A stretch of 64,000 bases of DNA from Acridotheres tristis (Eukaryota > Chordata > Aves > Passeriformes > Sturnidae): assembly GCA_037013685.1 (NCBI GenBank), contig CM072919.1, forward strand, positions 48,229,616-48,293,615, written 5' to 3'. The position numbers and the translations under genes are program-made. Positions 12,842-24,729 of the stretch are shown here, piece after piece (position 1 is the first letter of the stretch; each line of letters opens with the position of its first letter). The notes beneath the pieces were generated by a model. It made no database searches and had not been told where the DNA came from. It worked only from the letters and a program-made list of their open reading frames with translations.

Positions 12842-15800
12842 GGACTACAAACAATTGAGATCAAGATCAAAACTTCCATCAGTTGTAGAAGAGGAAAGGG
12901 TTAATCATCTGCCCTGATGTAAGGCATTATAGGGGCGGCTTCTTAATCCCCTGCTAGAAAATGCCTTGGTTGGATAAATGAGCAGAAGAGGAGATAAACA
13001 GAAAATCAAGCATATAAAAACTTAGAAAAACAAAGGGAACTTCTCGTTTCTCTTCTGGATGGAGAAAGAGAATATGCTGGAATGGAATAGAATGGGATGT
13101 CAGAGGGTGGGAGTGGGGTGGAACAGGTTAAGAATGTTGAGAAGAGAGAATGTTGACCAGTAAAGTTAGGAGGCGTGTAGGTGATGGGATGCCTACCTGC
13201 GCTTAGAAATGTAGTGAAATGCCAGGTAGATCTTTGGCTTAGTTGTCTAAAATTACAGAAAACAGAGAGACTTTTTAGCATTCTAAAAGATAATAATGCT
13301 TCGGTGTTTTGTGTTTTTGTTTGTTTGTTTGTTCTTTGTTTATTGATGTTCTGCATGGATTACCAATTTCTCCATGTATCATCGTGCAGAGTCGGACCTA
13401 GTACTCTGAGTTCTGCTTGGAGGTCTGTACTTATGTGGTGTATTATCTGTTCTTAAAGGGCGTGCCTAGTGCAACCTTCTCTAACCTTGAGCTCGTCTGT
13501 ACATTCAGCAGAGGGTGGATCAAGTATTCTGTGACTTACACAGTTGTGAAAGCTGTGCATTGGCTGTGGATAAATCCAATTTAAATGGTGTCAGCCTAAG
13601 AACAGCTTGACTCCACCTGGAGCAGGAGAACTGTATGTAAATGTTCTAGGGCTAGAAAGTTTAAGTAGTCTTTCTTAGTGGCAACTTTCTCCCTTAGGCA
13701 TGGCTCTCCATTAGGAAGCTTATAAGGGCATACAGAAAATAATCCAAATATAGTCCATAAATTATAGATGGCACCTGTAGAAATGTTGCTAGAAAATATG
13801 CAAACGTGTAGATAAATTGGTGAAAGCACTAGAGGCTGCTTGAAATCTGTGTGAGTTAATTGCATTATGCTTTCACCGAAGATCACTTATACAACCTGGC
13901 TTAGGTATACAGAAATAAGTCACATGGTAACCAAGGTAAACCTCTGTACCATGTCCAAAGTTCATTATTGTCCTTATCCTGGCTTTGTAAAAGAGGCAGG
14001 GCTTCCCTGAACAGAGGAGATTTTCTCGTGTATCTTGTTCAAGATCCTGTTTGTGCTGAAATGCCTAATCATTCTCTCCCAACCTTGGGGGTTTGTATGT
14101 CTTTCCACCTCTGCAATATTTGCTTCATGCTAGCATGGTGAGTAAAGGCAACTTTGTCTGTTTGACAGAAAGAAGAGGCTTTACTTTCAGATGGCCACCA
14201 CTTTTAAATATGGAAACAAGACCTGAGAGTTTGAAATCACTCTGGCTCTCTAAAAGAATGCCTAGCAGAGTATGAGAGTCTAAGCATTCAAATAAAATTT
14301 CTGCATGTATATATTTGTGAAAGAAAAGAGCACCTAGGTTCTTCACTTCCAAATAAAATTCTTGAGAGGTCTAACAAACAGGATTTAGACGAAGCAGCTT
14401 ACTGTGGGTAGAACACTTTCACTCCTAAGTGTAACAACTCAATACTTTAAGCTTTACTTGATGTCCATATCTGTAGTCTGTAGAACATGAGTACTCTAGG
14501 CTGTAGTACTGTCTGCATGCATGCCAGGTGTTCCAGAAAGCCAACTTTCACATCTTTCATAAAAATTGTGTGTTGGTGTATTGATTAGCTCCTTAGTTCA
14601 GCCGTTTTGGGGTTTTGTTGGGGTCCAAGGTCAGACCAGGTGTTTTGAGCTTACTGACCTACCTTACTCTAGTGCCTTTAACTGTCGCATTTACTAAGTT
14701 AGGTGGGCTGTTTTGTGTCTTGCTACACCCTCCTTTCAGTTGGATGTGGGAAAATGGGTGCTGGGACTGAGAATTAATATTCTTCCTAGAGTCTAGGGTA
14801 AAACCTGAGACTTGTTTTTGAGGATTGGGTAGACTGCATGTGTCTGTGTGTTTATGTGCAGGAATTGAATTTATCTTAGAATATACCTTAGCCTCCTCAT
14901 ACCACTACATATATGCATCAATGCACTCTCATGTGTTTTAATTCTAAAGGGATTACTGCTGTTGCTATAGTAATGGCTGAAATACTGTTTGTATCACAGA
15001 CTAGCTCATCTTGTGGAAATAAATAATATTTTCATACTGGTTTCCATCAAGAAGAGGTGTTGCTTCACCTCAATTGGCAAAATAAGTGCTGGTTATAAAA
15101 CCCTAATTGCCTAGAGGTTATGGCATGGCAGTTATAATCCAAAGGAAAATACACTGTCAGCAATTTTTTGCTCTTGGCTGTTATGTCTTTTATTTATTTT
15201 ACACAATAGTATCTCTGACAAGTTGCTTCAAATATATATGTCTGTGGTTTGCTTTTTTAATTTAAATTTTTTTTGCCAGCTTCTAACTCAATACAGCAGT
15301 AAGAAGTTTCATTCTCTTGATCTTGAAAGGTGTTCCTCAAATATGCTGATTCTGACTTTCTCAAAAAATATTTCACAGGGTGTTTTTGTGGGTAGAGTCA
15401 CATACAGTTTGTACTGCTCAGAATACTCACTGTTCTAATAGGTAGTTTATGAAACCGTACTTCTGGAACTAGGCGGGAGTTGGTTTCTGCCTTGCTCACT
15501 TGCCCTAGCTCCATCAGGGAACCTGCTAATTGTTTAATGAGTGTTATTTACAGCTCTGCTGTTTGTTTGAGTCTAAGACAGAGTAACCCTACTGGAAAGT
15601 AGCTGTAGGACTGCTAGGGCAATTTCCTAGGCTTCTTTTACAGAGAGCCTATCTCAAGGATTATTTTCTAGTCCTCAAGAAAAGTGTATCAGTACCAAGT
15701 ATTTATACTGAGGTTGATTTTATTCTTCTATATTATCTAATCATGAGGGGCAGAATAGGACTCTTCATCCTTGTAAGATCTGTATTCAATTGCTGAAGCT

Positions 15801-18119
15801 CAAAAAAATAAAAAAGAAAGATACTTCTTTTTCCAAATTGTCCCATGAATTCTTATAATGAGGTAAATTCACAGTGAGCAGCTATACTGTGAAAGGATAC
15901 ACTAGAAGAGTTATCAAATATCCCGATAGTGTTAACACATGGAAGCATGCAAGTGATGGCTGTGAAAATGGAGAAAAGTAGGCAAGCTTTTTCTGCGTGG
16001 GAATTCTATCCAGCTATACCTGACAGAGGAGAACAGACTCTCAAGGTCTTGCCTCCTCTGTCAGATCACAGCAAAATCCTTTCAGCACATCCACTGGAAT
16101 GTTCCTTGAATGCTCTTGAAAGATTAGTAATCGGCTCATAATCTTCCTAATTCTTGCTGAAAGACACCTACAGTCAGATGGATAGAAACTAGAGCCGGCT
16201 GAGAACTGCTGCAGGCTTCTCAGAGTATTAAGACCTATTACTTCTTGTTCATATTCCTTCAGAAGTGGTGGGTTTGGTTTTGTTTATTTTTTTACAAACT
16301 GAAAACTGTAAGAGGAATTTACAAGGATTTTCTTTAATGCTTACATTTCAAGTGAGAAGGGGAGGAATCTTTAAACTAACTTAAAGCCAACTCAGGTGTG
16401 GTTTTGAGATGTCCTTTTTTACTATTGTTACAGTGTCTTTAGAAAAAACAAGCACTGGTGGAAGCTTGTAAAAGACCAAACAAAACTAAGTAATTGCTCT
16501 GCCATTCCCAGGGCTTGTATTCAGACTTCAGTAGCAATTTTCATGCCTTAATTACCTCCATCAGACACAATTTGATGTAGTCATCTCTTCCACAATTATT
16601 TTAGTACCCATCTTTGTTCTGACTGGAGAAAAGCCATTGATATATATAGCACTAAATCTGCCCAAGAGTACTAAAGTGAACTAAAGAACTTGGTGAGGAA
16701 GAAGGAATACAGTAGTACAAGTGAAACCTATCAAGAGCTGATTTTGACAAAATTGTGATGAACTAGTCCTTGATAGTGAGTTTGCTGAGTACATTAACTG
16801 AACCTCTGACCCAAGAAGCTATGTCTTCCACACATAGAGTAACCACCCATGACTTAACTCTTCTGCACATTACTAGGATTTCCCCAACCTAACTTCAGAA
16901 GTGTTGGTGCTATAGTCCATTAACAGCTTCTACAAGAACTTAAGTGATCATGTAAAGCTTTTATTCTCTGTTGCTAGTGCAACTGCTTAGATGTGTGGCT
17001 TCTACAGAATACCATAACTAGTTCTCATCCAGACCTTATGTATTAGTTATTCTACACATACACTATATATCCCACAGTATTCTGTTAAATAATAATAGTG
17101 GTTAAAAACTGGGTTTGAAATGGAGGCAGTATGCTGCTCTAAGGTAAAGGACACCTCAAAGGGATTGTCTTAGGAGTTGAAAACCAGAAAGGGAATCATG
17201 TCTTCAAAAGAGAATGATAACTTGAAGAATAATTCCTGTGAAAAGCATAAAAAAAAGGTTTCAGGTGGAGCTGACATGTGGGCAGACATGACTGTACTGT
17301 GAGTCAAATACAAAGCATGTATGAGCCTGTCTGCTGCTTTTGCATAACTGGTATATTTCATGTGCTTCAGTTCAATCCTGGAAAAATATTAACATCACTG
17401 GAGTATCTTCTAACAAGTTTCCAGTGAAGAAATGCAACAGGAATATGGGACAACAGTGTGTCTGTGGTACCCTAACTGAATTTTGCAGGAAAGATGAACA
17501 TATTTATGCTAGGTTCCTCTCCTGTTTTTACTTAGCTGAGCTGGGTACAAATATAAGATAGAGCAGTCTACATAAGATTAGTAGGGGTGCTTCATTTGTC
17601 AGTACATTGAAACCCTGTACTTCTGCCTTTTCTTAGACTTAAGGACCTGGCGTCCATCTAGACTGTGCTCCCAAATCTTGCAAAAAGCTCTTAGATTGTC
17701 TCTACCTCCTGGTTTGTTGAATCTATCCAATTCTCTTTCTCTCTTAATCTCTCTTTAGTTCTAACGAAAGCCAGACTATCAAAACTATATGTATTTTTAA
17801 CAAGGGCTGTGACAGAGAACTAACCAGTAGGAAGTGGGCTTCATGCTACCTGCCTTTTAGTTGGTGTTGACCTCAGCCGGCAAAAAACCAGAAAAGTGGA
17901 AATGGGTAGATTTTGAGCAAAGAGCATTATGATACTGTGAACTAAAGACGGGATAAAGCAAGGTGGGGGACTCTAGCAGTTCTCAGAGAGCTGGCTGCTT
18001 GGTGAATTTTCTTTGCAAGTGATACCCAGCACGATGATGAAGCCGTTCTTCCCCAGGCCACTGGGAGCTGAAGGACTGCAAGTGCAAGTTTTTCCCGGAC
18101 ATCAGATACTGAATACCTG
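12842..18119. other. No gene recognised upstream of the CpG island
   Basis: AT-rich sequence without identifiable exons. A small TTTG run lies at about 13313-13340 and an imperfect AATGG/AATAG stretch at about 13079-13096. The last few hundred bases before 18120 become gradually more GC-rich as the island begins. Confidence 0.5.
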
Positions 18120-18295
18120 TGGCTCACTGACAACATGGCAGCGGCCGGGTCTGCTGGCAGTGCAGGAGGTCCCTCCGGACACGAGTGCAGCCCGCGCTGC
18201 CCTTCCCTGGAGCAGCCGGCCGGGCGGCGCGGCATATCCCGACAGAGGCTGCTGCCGCCCGGCACGAACCGCCACTCCGCCACCGCTGCGTCAGG

Positions 18296-18303
18296 TGACG
18301 TGA
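18296..18303 (+). promoter_or_regulatory. CRE-like site TGACGTGA
   Basis: One mismatch from the palindromic CRE TGACGTCA, about 580 bases upstream of the candidate ATG and inside the CpG island. Such sites bind CREB/ATF family factors in other promoters. Function here is inference only. Confidence 0.35.
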
Positions 18304-18878
18304 ACCAGCCCGTGCTGCCACTCAGGTAACCCGGGAACTGGAAGGACACCCCAGGAGCGACTGCGAGGAGCTTTGCGGCACCTCCATCAGTCAAGCCGGT
18401 CACGGTGGCGCGAAGCCGCGGTACGGCTGGAGGCAGGGCTGCAGGACGAAGGCACGATGGGGGCCTCGGCACGAGTTTGGGACGACGCTGCGCTTGTTCC
18501 GACCTGTCCAACCGCAGTCTCCGACCGCCCCCGGGCCCGGCGGCCCCGGGACATGCCGTACCGCCCGGGCCGAGAGGCAGCGCGGGCGGTGTGCCGGCGG
18601 CGGACGCCAACGGCCAGCGGGGCGCGACCGGCGGGGGCGGGTCCTGCCATGCAAACGAGGGGGCGCGGCCGCCGGAGCCGCGGGGCGGCCGGGGCGGGAG
18701 GAGGCGGTGAACGTGGCCCCGGACGAACCGGGCAGGAGCAGCGGGGCCGGGCCAGACCCGGCCGGATCGAGCGGGGGCGGCCAGGAAGGGCGAGGGGCGG
18801 CACCGTCGCTGGGCTGTGAGCAGTGGACGGGGCGCGTCGGCCGCAGAGATCTCTCGCGGCGGGCAGCGGAGAGGGAAC

Positions 18879-18929
18879 ATGGCGAGCGTAGGAAACGGCA
18901 CGGAGGAGAGCAGCGGCGGCGGTGAGGAG
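18879..18929 (+). CDS. Candidate first coding exon of an unidentified gene
   Basis: The ATG at 18879 has A at -3 and G at +4, a strong vertebrate initiation context, and lies in the CpG island. The exon reads MASVGNGTEESSGGGEE up to a donor GTAAAC at 18930. A second donor, GTGAGG at 18922, would end the exon after 43 coding bases (phase 1). The inner donor joins in frame to the candidate exons at 31253-31299 and 43313-43347, so I favour it. The peptide is low-complexity (Gly/Ser/Glu), typical of variable N-termini, and I cannot assign a family. The transcription start and 5' UTR limits are not visible. The exon could instead belong to an upstream-spliced or non-coding transcript. Confidence 0.5.
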
Positions 18930-19207
18930 GTAAACGGAGGACGACTGCCGAGGGGCTCCGGGCGTGTGGGCAGAGGGCGGCCGTCCCCGCCGGCGCGGCG
19001 GAGGCGGGGGAAATGTCGGCACGGGCTCCGCTGCACCGGCCGTCCCGGTCGCCCACCTGCTCCCCGGTGGGGGCTGATGGGCGGGCGGCCGGACAGGATA
19101 GGGGCAGGCCTGGCCGCCTGTCTAGGGGCGAGTCCGTCGCCTGGAGTTGGGGAGAGTTGTCCCGGCAGCGTGGCCGCAGGCGGCCCCTTTCCGCATCCCT
19201 CTCATTT

Positions 19208-19262
19208 GCCTTTTTTTTTTTTTTTTTTAATATATATATATAATTTTTTTTTTTTTAAATTT
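19208..19262. repeat. Poly-T / AT tract at the edge of the CpG island
   Basis: A run of about 19 T, then alternating TA, then about 14 T and AAATTTTAAATTTTT, sits directly against GC-rich sequence on both sides. It splits the island into a main part and a smaller 3' lobe (about 19284-19460). Such tracts exclude nucleosomes or can be retroposed A-tails read in reverse. No retroposed body is recognisable next to it. Confidence 0.8.
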
Positions 19263-19283
19263 TAAATTTTTACAATTTTTTCT

Positions 19284-19391
19284 CTAACCCGAGCTCCTGC
19301 GCTGCTCCGTGGGAGCGTGCCGCGCCGCCGTTCCGGTGTGCGTCCCTACCGGCGGGCGGGCGCGACCCCGCGCCTGGGGGTAGAAGGACAG
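19284..19391 (+). other. Possible alternative first exon (non-coding)
   Basis: The 3' lobe of the CpG island ends in AGAAGGACAG followed by GTGAGC at 19392, a close match to the vertebrate donor consensus. The segment could be an alternative untranslated first exon of the same + strand gene. The start of the segment is arbitrary, and there is no transcript evidence. The 153-codon frame at 19317-19778 runs through this donor and into AT-rich sequence, so I regard that frame as chance. Confidence 0.25.
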
Positions 19392-20450
19392 GTGAGCGGG
19401 CAGCGGCGACCCCCGGCTCTGCACAGCGGCGGAGGCCTCGCTGTCGGGCTGTCCGAGAGGGCCCCGTGTGCCTGGGGTCTTCCTTCCGTGGACACTTTCT
19501 CTGTCCGGGAAGTGCAGTCGGTCAAAGCTATAGTTAATGTAAGATGCATCAAAGATGTTTATAATTTCGCAGTTGTTTTATTAAAGGTCCTTCAAACAGC
19601 CCGAGCTGAAATCCCTTCAAACGATCGCTTGAACTTGAAGGTTTTCCTTGTTACACTGTCAGTCTATGAGAACACCGTAGCAGGATTCCTTGGCAACACC
19701 TCTTGGAAACTGGTGATTGTAAAGTATTGTCCTAGATGTGCTTTTGAGGACGGCACTTCCAAACTGAGGCAGTTTTAACTGGAGCGTGCTTTTAAACACA
19801 GATCGAAGTCCTGGCATGCGCGTGTGGGAATATAGACTTGATTTTTGATTGCACAGTCTAGAAAGAAAGATTTTAGTGTTGTGAGCATCCAGAAGCTTCT
19901 TCATGAAGATTGGCAAGGCAAATCTGCCCAAACTTTCCTGAAGGCGATTTAGAGGGAGTACCTCATAGGTTGAGTTTTATTCGGTGCTCGGTGTTTGAGG
20001 TGTGGCAGTGCTTTTGTACAGTGAGGCAAGTACTAATGTCTACTTAGGACTTGCTATGCTTTGTAGCTCAGTGGAGCTAGCTTCTTCTTGTTCTTAGTAA
20101 GCGAATGTGAATATATGTTAGCCTGCATTTGAGAGCATGCTATGAAAGTTTCTACTTCCTAAGGTTATATGTGGCAGCAATGAAGAGGATGTGAAATGCT
20201 TGAATTTCGTTGTGTACCAGAGTGAATCACTGCAAAATAATAAAGCCATCTCTGTGAAGCTGAGATTTTTTTCCAGAGTAGGGAAATAAAAGTTATTAAC
20301 TAGCTCTTGCAGCTCTCAGTAAGCAAATAGTTGGAATTCACAGTTGTTAAAACAGATATTCAGCAACTTTTTTGTAGCCCAGCTGTTCTGGTGAACAGTA
20401 GGAAAGAACATACTTCATTGAGTTTGGTGTTAAATATTACTTCTTTTTAG

Positions 20451-20494
20451 AGGAAAAGAAGCCGCCATGCAAAAAAAAAATTAAAAATAAAAAG
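20451..20494 (+). CDS. Possible short Lys-rich exon (weak)
   Basis: TTCTTTTTAG precedes and GTAGGC follows a 44-base segment. In one frame it reads EKKPPCKKKIKNKK and in another RKRSRHAKKKLKIK, either of which could be a nuclear-localisation-like basic stretch. The length is phase 2 and does not join directly to the 31253 exon in its open frame. If it is real, another exon is missing between them, or it is an alternative exon. The A-rich body also makes a chance match easy. Confidence 0.2.
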
Positions 20495-21281
20495 GTAGGC
20501 ATAAAAGCCCAAGAAAGAGGCGCTATTTGAGCAATACTTTGCAAAAAATGTAATTTTCTCAGTGTAAGCCTGAAAGACCTCATGCTCTTTGCATGTGCTT
20601 GATTTGCTTAGTGCTTGATTCCTTGGAGTCTGAAACAGACCTGTAGTGGTAATGCAGAAAGTGCTTGAGTTTTTCCTGGTCAGATTCCACAGTTCAGGAG
20701 GAGAGGGCAGATGGTTATCTTGGGGATGGTCACTGCTTTTGTAACAGAAGTTGTCTGGATCACTGTAGGCTGTCTTTGCCTACAGGTTCAGTATAGTCTC
20801 TTTACTAATAAGCTTGTTGTGGTTTCTTGCACATGGTAATTGCTTCTAAGTGTCTTAGGTTTTCTTTTTTGGTGTTTGCAATGGCTGTGATGCTGAGAAA
20901 CAGAGGTAGCAGAACACCTCTATAAGCCTTTTCTTTAGTGAGCTACATGCATCTAAATAGTATTGTTTACATAGAATATGGCAGATGGGAGCTCTGCTTC
21001 CTGATTTAAGTGTACGTGCTTAGTACTATATGAACATGGCTTTTAGCACAGAATTTTGTTTTGCAGGGACTTGGATATACTTTGGAGCTTTGAAGAGGAA
21101 TATGTTAAGATAAACCTTGAAGTTGTTTCCTACTTAAAAGTACACAGACCAGCAGGAACCCTTCTAAAGTCCGAGCATAAGGTTCCAGGTAGCTGCCCCC
21201 TGCTATAGTCTGTCCTTGAATAAAATCTGTGTTTTCCTGATGCTTCTTACAGCTCAAGGAAGTGCCAGATACCATAGGTTG

Positions 21282-21350
21282 TTTTTTGTTTGCTTGCTTG
21301 GTTTTTCTTTTTGTTTGTTTGGGTTTTTTTGGGGTTCTGTGGAGTTTTTT
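21282..21350 (+). repeat. T/G-rich low-complexity run
   Basis: Irregular TTTG, GTTTG and GGTTTTTTTGGGG units. Similar runs recur on the same strand at about 26830-26885, 28925-29035, 36290-36352 and 41062-41170, all within the proposed transcribed region. Confidence 0.8.
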
Positions 21351-22204
21351 TCTGATTTACGTCTCATTGTCCTGCAGCTGTGGCTTTCCAGTGGGAATAG
21401 CGAGAAAATGGTATGAAGTGTAAATAAATCTTTGTATTTTTTTTTTAATAACCCAACTAACACAAATGCATTAGTCATTGCTGTTTTTTTATTTAAAGGA
21501 AAAGAAACCTACAAGATAAGGTAGTGCTATGGGTATGCCGTGTGGGAAAACAAATAGCTGTTAAACTCAGGATTTTCCTGAGTGCAGTGTTGCTTCCTTG
21601 GTGTTGAAGTGTTTGTGATCATTCTGTACTAGGAAGCAATTTCCTGATTACTGTGTGATCAAAGTGTTCACCTGTCGTGTGGCCAGTTGTGAGCTCGAAA
21701 AACATATACCATCAACACTTAAACCGCTTTATGACACTGAATTCACCCCCTAAAAGAATTCGTAATGGTATTCCTTTAGAATGGGTTGGAAAATTAGGAC
21801 AGATATACCTAATGTTAAGGGCAAAATAGCATTCCTAGGCACTAGAGATTCTTCAAGAAAAACTTTAATTCTTCTCCCCATCCCTCTTCTCATCCCTCCC
21901 CCCACTACTGTCTAAAGATTACTTAAAATAGCGGGCCAGATCTGCTTCCCATTAAGTTCACTCTTTGCTGCCCTGGTTTTTCAAAGTCTTAAAGCCAGCT
22001 TAATTGGTTACTTGGGGATTCCCTCTCAATTAAAAAAAATTAACCCACAAACCCAACTGAGGTCCTTGTACATCTGAGGCTAGATAGAAAGGTTTATGTT
22101 CAAGAAGCATCTAGATGCTAAAAGAATTCCTTGCTTGGCCAAAGGGAGCCAGACTAAGGATTGTTTTCAGATCTGAAGGTCATGTGGTGCCCTTGCTGTG
22201 GTAC

Positions 22205-22775
22205 ACTCTAAGACTTTGTCCTGACTTTGGCTGGGATAGAGTTAGTTGGTGCAATGCTATGTTTTGGATTTAGTATGAGAATCCTTTGAATAACAGTGAT
22301 TTCTAGTTGTTGCTAAGTAGTGCTTACTCTAAACCAAGAACTCTCTGTGTCTCATGCACTACCAGCAGCCAGGTGCACAAGAAATTGTGAGAGAGGATGG
22401 CCAGGATGGGTGGCCTGAACTGGTCAAAGTTATATTCCGTACCCTTGAACATCATGCCCAATATATATACTGGGGGCAGTTGGCTGGGAGAGGCCAGTCA
22501 CTGCTTGGGAACTGTCTGGGTATCAGTCAGCAAGCAGTGAGAAATTTTATTGTGCATCACTTCTTTCTCTTGGGTTTTATTCCTTTCTCTTTCTCCCTTT
22601 CTATGCTGTTATTATTATTAATTTTACTTTATTTCAATTATTAAACTATCTCAGCCCATGGATTTTACCTTTTCCACCCAGTCTTACTCCCATCTATCTC
22701 ACTGATGAGGGGAGAGCAAATGAGTGTCTCTGTGATACTTGGTTGCTGACTGGTGTTAAACCAGTCTTTTTCTCG
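22205..22775 (+). mobile_element. 5' LTR of decayed provirus copy 1
   Basis: It begins CTGACTTTGGCTGGGATAG and ends at GACTGGTGTTAAACCAGTC, matching the other LTRs in the window at both ends, with much divergence between. A TATA-like ATATATATAC (about 22461-22470) and ATTAAA (about 22640) keep the expected order. Unlike the 2.9-kb copy it is followed by leader-like sequence (ACAAATCTGACTAG, about 22810) that is also found just after the LTR at 59.8 kb. This marks it as a 5' LTR with internal sequence rather than a solo LTR. Confidence 0.82.
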
Positions 22776-22885
22776 TGCCCAGTAGGAGGTATAATGAGTT
22801 CAGGTAATAACAAATCTGACTAGTACATGTTAGAACAAATTTTTAAAAGCATTCATTGTATTAGTGACATGTGAGGAAAACAGAG
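22776..22885 (+). mobile_element. Provirus copy 1: primer-binding region and leader remnant
   Basis: TCTCGTGCCCAGTAGGAGGT just after the LTR is a decayed version of the primer-binding region seen more clearly at 59790-59808. The following ACAAATCTGACTAG...GTTAGAACAAA...CATTCATTGTATTAG aligns with 59829-59883 of copy 2. The leader is then cut by CR1 sequence. Confidence 0.65.
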
Positions 22886-23503
22886 ATGCTGCTCCTCATT
22901 GTAAGGAGAAAATTTGTGCATCCAAAGCTCAGCTGGAGTTGAAGATGGCCAGGACTGTCAGAATAAAGAAAAAATATTTTTCTTTGATACGTTAGTAGCA
23001 AAAGGCAGTGCAGAAACAACATTGGCCCATTACAGGATGAGGATGATCACTTCACAAACAGGGACATAGACAAGGCAGAGATGTTTAATGCCTTTGCCTC
23101 TCTTGTCAACACTGAAAATGGGCTAAGTGTTTCCCAGCACCCTGAGCTGGAGGACCATGGCTATGAGAATGAAAGAACTGGCTGGATCCCCAAGACTCTG
23201 TGGGACCTGATGGGATTCAGCCAAGAGTACTCAAGAGAGCTGGCTGATGTCATTCATCACAAGATCTCTTTCAATGATTTTTGGATGGTCTTGGGAATCT
23301 GGAAAGGCCCCAGTCGATGGCAATCTGGCTAACATTTTCCCAAGAGAAGGGACTACAAAGGTGATCCTGGAAACTATGGGCCTCTCAGTCTCACTTCAGT
23401 GACCAGTAAAAGCATGGAGAGGATTATTCTGGGAATTACTGAAAAACGCCTGAAGAACAATGCAGGCATTGGTAGAGCCAGTATGGCTTCATGAAGGGAA
23501 AGC
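22886..23503 (+). mobile_element. CR1 LINE fragment inside provirus copy 1
   Basis: The sequence reads as the CR1 open frame upstream of and into the reverse transcriptase fingers. It includes phrases such as DPGNYGPLSLTSV (DNA about 23361-23400) and MERIIL just after. It lies between leader sequence (to about 22885) and gag-like sequence that resumes at about 23504, where it aligns with 60375 of copy 2. So this LINE piece interrupts the provirus. Its 3' end is not a natural CR1 tail, so the piece was truncated or recombined after insertion. The frame at 23081-23332 is part of it. Confidence 0.8.
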
Positions 23504-24700
23504 CCTACTCAGTGCCTTCAGAGGAAGAGATGGTCTTTATATATGTCAAGAAAGTGGTAGTCTCTAACTCCAGTGACAGGCATTGCAGCTGAAACAAGGC
23601 TTACAGACATCAGTCACTCATATAAACTAGAAGAAATGGACACAGAAGTCAGCTCATAGTGAAGTAGGGTGAAGCCGGGCTATTGCAAGAGCAGGAGGAA
23701 AAGACAGAAAAGAGACAACAGTTCAATGCTTATCCCTGAGTGAGCTGTGAATATCTGAAGAGGCTTCAGGCATGGTGCAGATGAGCACATTGTTACCTGC
23801 TTGCTCTGGTGCGGCAGCAAGAGGGCTAGTAACCTGGAATTTTAGGGTAGGGAAGCAGCTGGAATTTTCTTCCTGAAGAAGGGGGCATTAACAAGGCAGT
23901 TAGGAAAAGGATACAAGTCATCAGCCTCTGGAGGTGACTCCTGTCGAGTGTGAAGGAGAGATATCCCTTAAAAGGAGAAGTTATATGCCACCCAGGCAAG
24001 TGGGCCACCATGTCCAGTACCTGAGGGAATTAGCCATGCTGGAGATGATTTATTATCACCCAAACAACGTGAAGTTACCCACAGGTCCAGTTGAAATCCT
24101 GTGCATGTGACGCATGGTGGTGGTAATTTGAGTAGAGCGTACCATGTACCATTGTTGTGTGCCAGTTTATTGGTGGTAATGAGACAAAGCTGGGTAGCTG
24201 GGGAGACAGAGAGGTGGTGGTGAGTGAAGTGGCTTGCCAGCTCTGGCAGTAATGAGTCCCTATGGACTTTGCTGTGGGAAAACTGCTTGAAAAATGGGAA
24301 AAACTGTTCCAGGAGTTCCAGCAACAATAAAAAAAGACAGATCCTACTCCTAATCTGTATGCCCCAGTATGTCTGCTATTAACAGTACATGTTCTGCTCA
24401 AGAGAGAGGATGTAGAGGGTAGACATAGTGGGTTGCTCTGTGTTTTTATCAGAGGGATCACAGAGTGGACATGAGGAAGTGGGATAGAAAGCCTGCCTTC
24501 AACCGTAGAGGCTGTGGTACCTGAGCTGTAGGAAAAACAATCCCAAATGTTTCTTTTACTAGGAAAGTTGTTCCTCCAGTCTCCAGTGGGCAGTTTACCA
24601 GAGTGGAAGGTCTTATCTTACTCCTAATATTTTGGGAAGAAATTCTGATCTTGTTTTCTTTATACGAAGTGAGTGGACAGTCCAGTGACCAGGAGTGATG
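23504..24700 (+). pseudogene. Gag remnant, provirus copy 1
   Basis: Many stops and frameshifts. It is identified by DNA similarity to the gag region of copy 2: CAGTGCCTTCAGAGGAAGAG (23510) matches the stretch near 60380, and GTCTCTGGAGGTGA-like sequence near 23920 matches 60924. A Gag polyprotein would form the virion core. This copy cannot encode one. The minus-strand frames at 23968-24461 and 24458-24736 are antisense shadows. Confidence 0.7.
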
Positions 24701-24729
24701 GGGCCCTGCTCCAGCCAGGTGGAGTAGGA

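Larger units (their letters stand above)
18120..19460 (+). promoter_or_regulatory. CpG island promoter
   Basis: Within about 1.3 kb the base composition switches from AT-rich to strongly GC-rich with dense CpG dinucleotides, then returns to AT-rich. No other part of the window does this. GC boxes are visible (GCGGGGGCGGG at about 18631-18641, GGGGCGGCCGGGGCGGG at about 18681-18697). A CRE-like TGACGTGA lies at 18296-18303. There is no TATA box, as usual for housekeeping-type promoters. A candidate start codon with strong context is at 18879. The + strand direction is inferred from the exon candidates and the downstream T/G skew, and divergent transcription is not excluded. The long GC-rich frames on both strands (up to 364 codons on the minus strand) are composition artefacts. 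Confidence 0.88.

Noticed and set aside
12405..12879. 118- and 149-codon Leu-Ser-Pro frames on the minus strand
   Set aside because: Direct translation of the GGAGA microsatellite.
17942..19036. 364-codon minus-strand open frame
   Set aside because: It lies across the CpG island, where stop codons are rare by composition. The Pro/Arg/Ala/Ser-rich translation has no domain, and overlapping frames on both strands are equally long.
19317..19778. 153-codon + strand frame starting in the island's 3' lobe
   Set aside because: It runs through a strong splice donor at 19392 into AT-rich sequence, with no recognisable domain. It looks like a chance frame seeded by GC-rich DNA.
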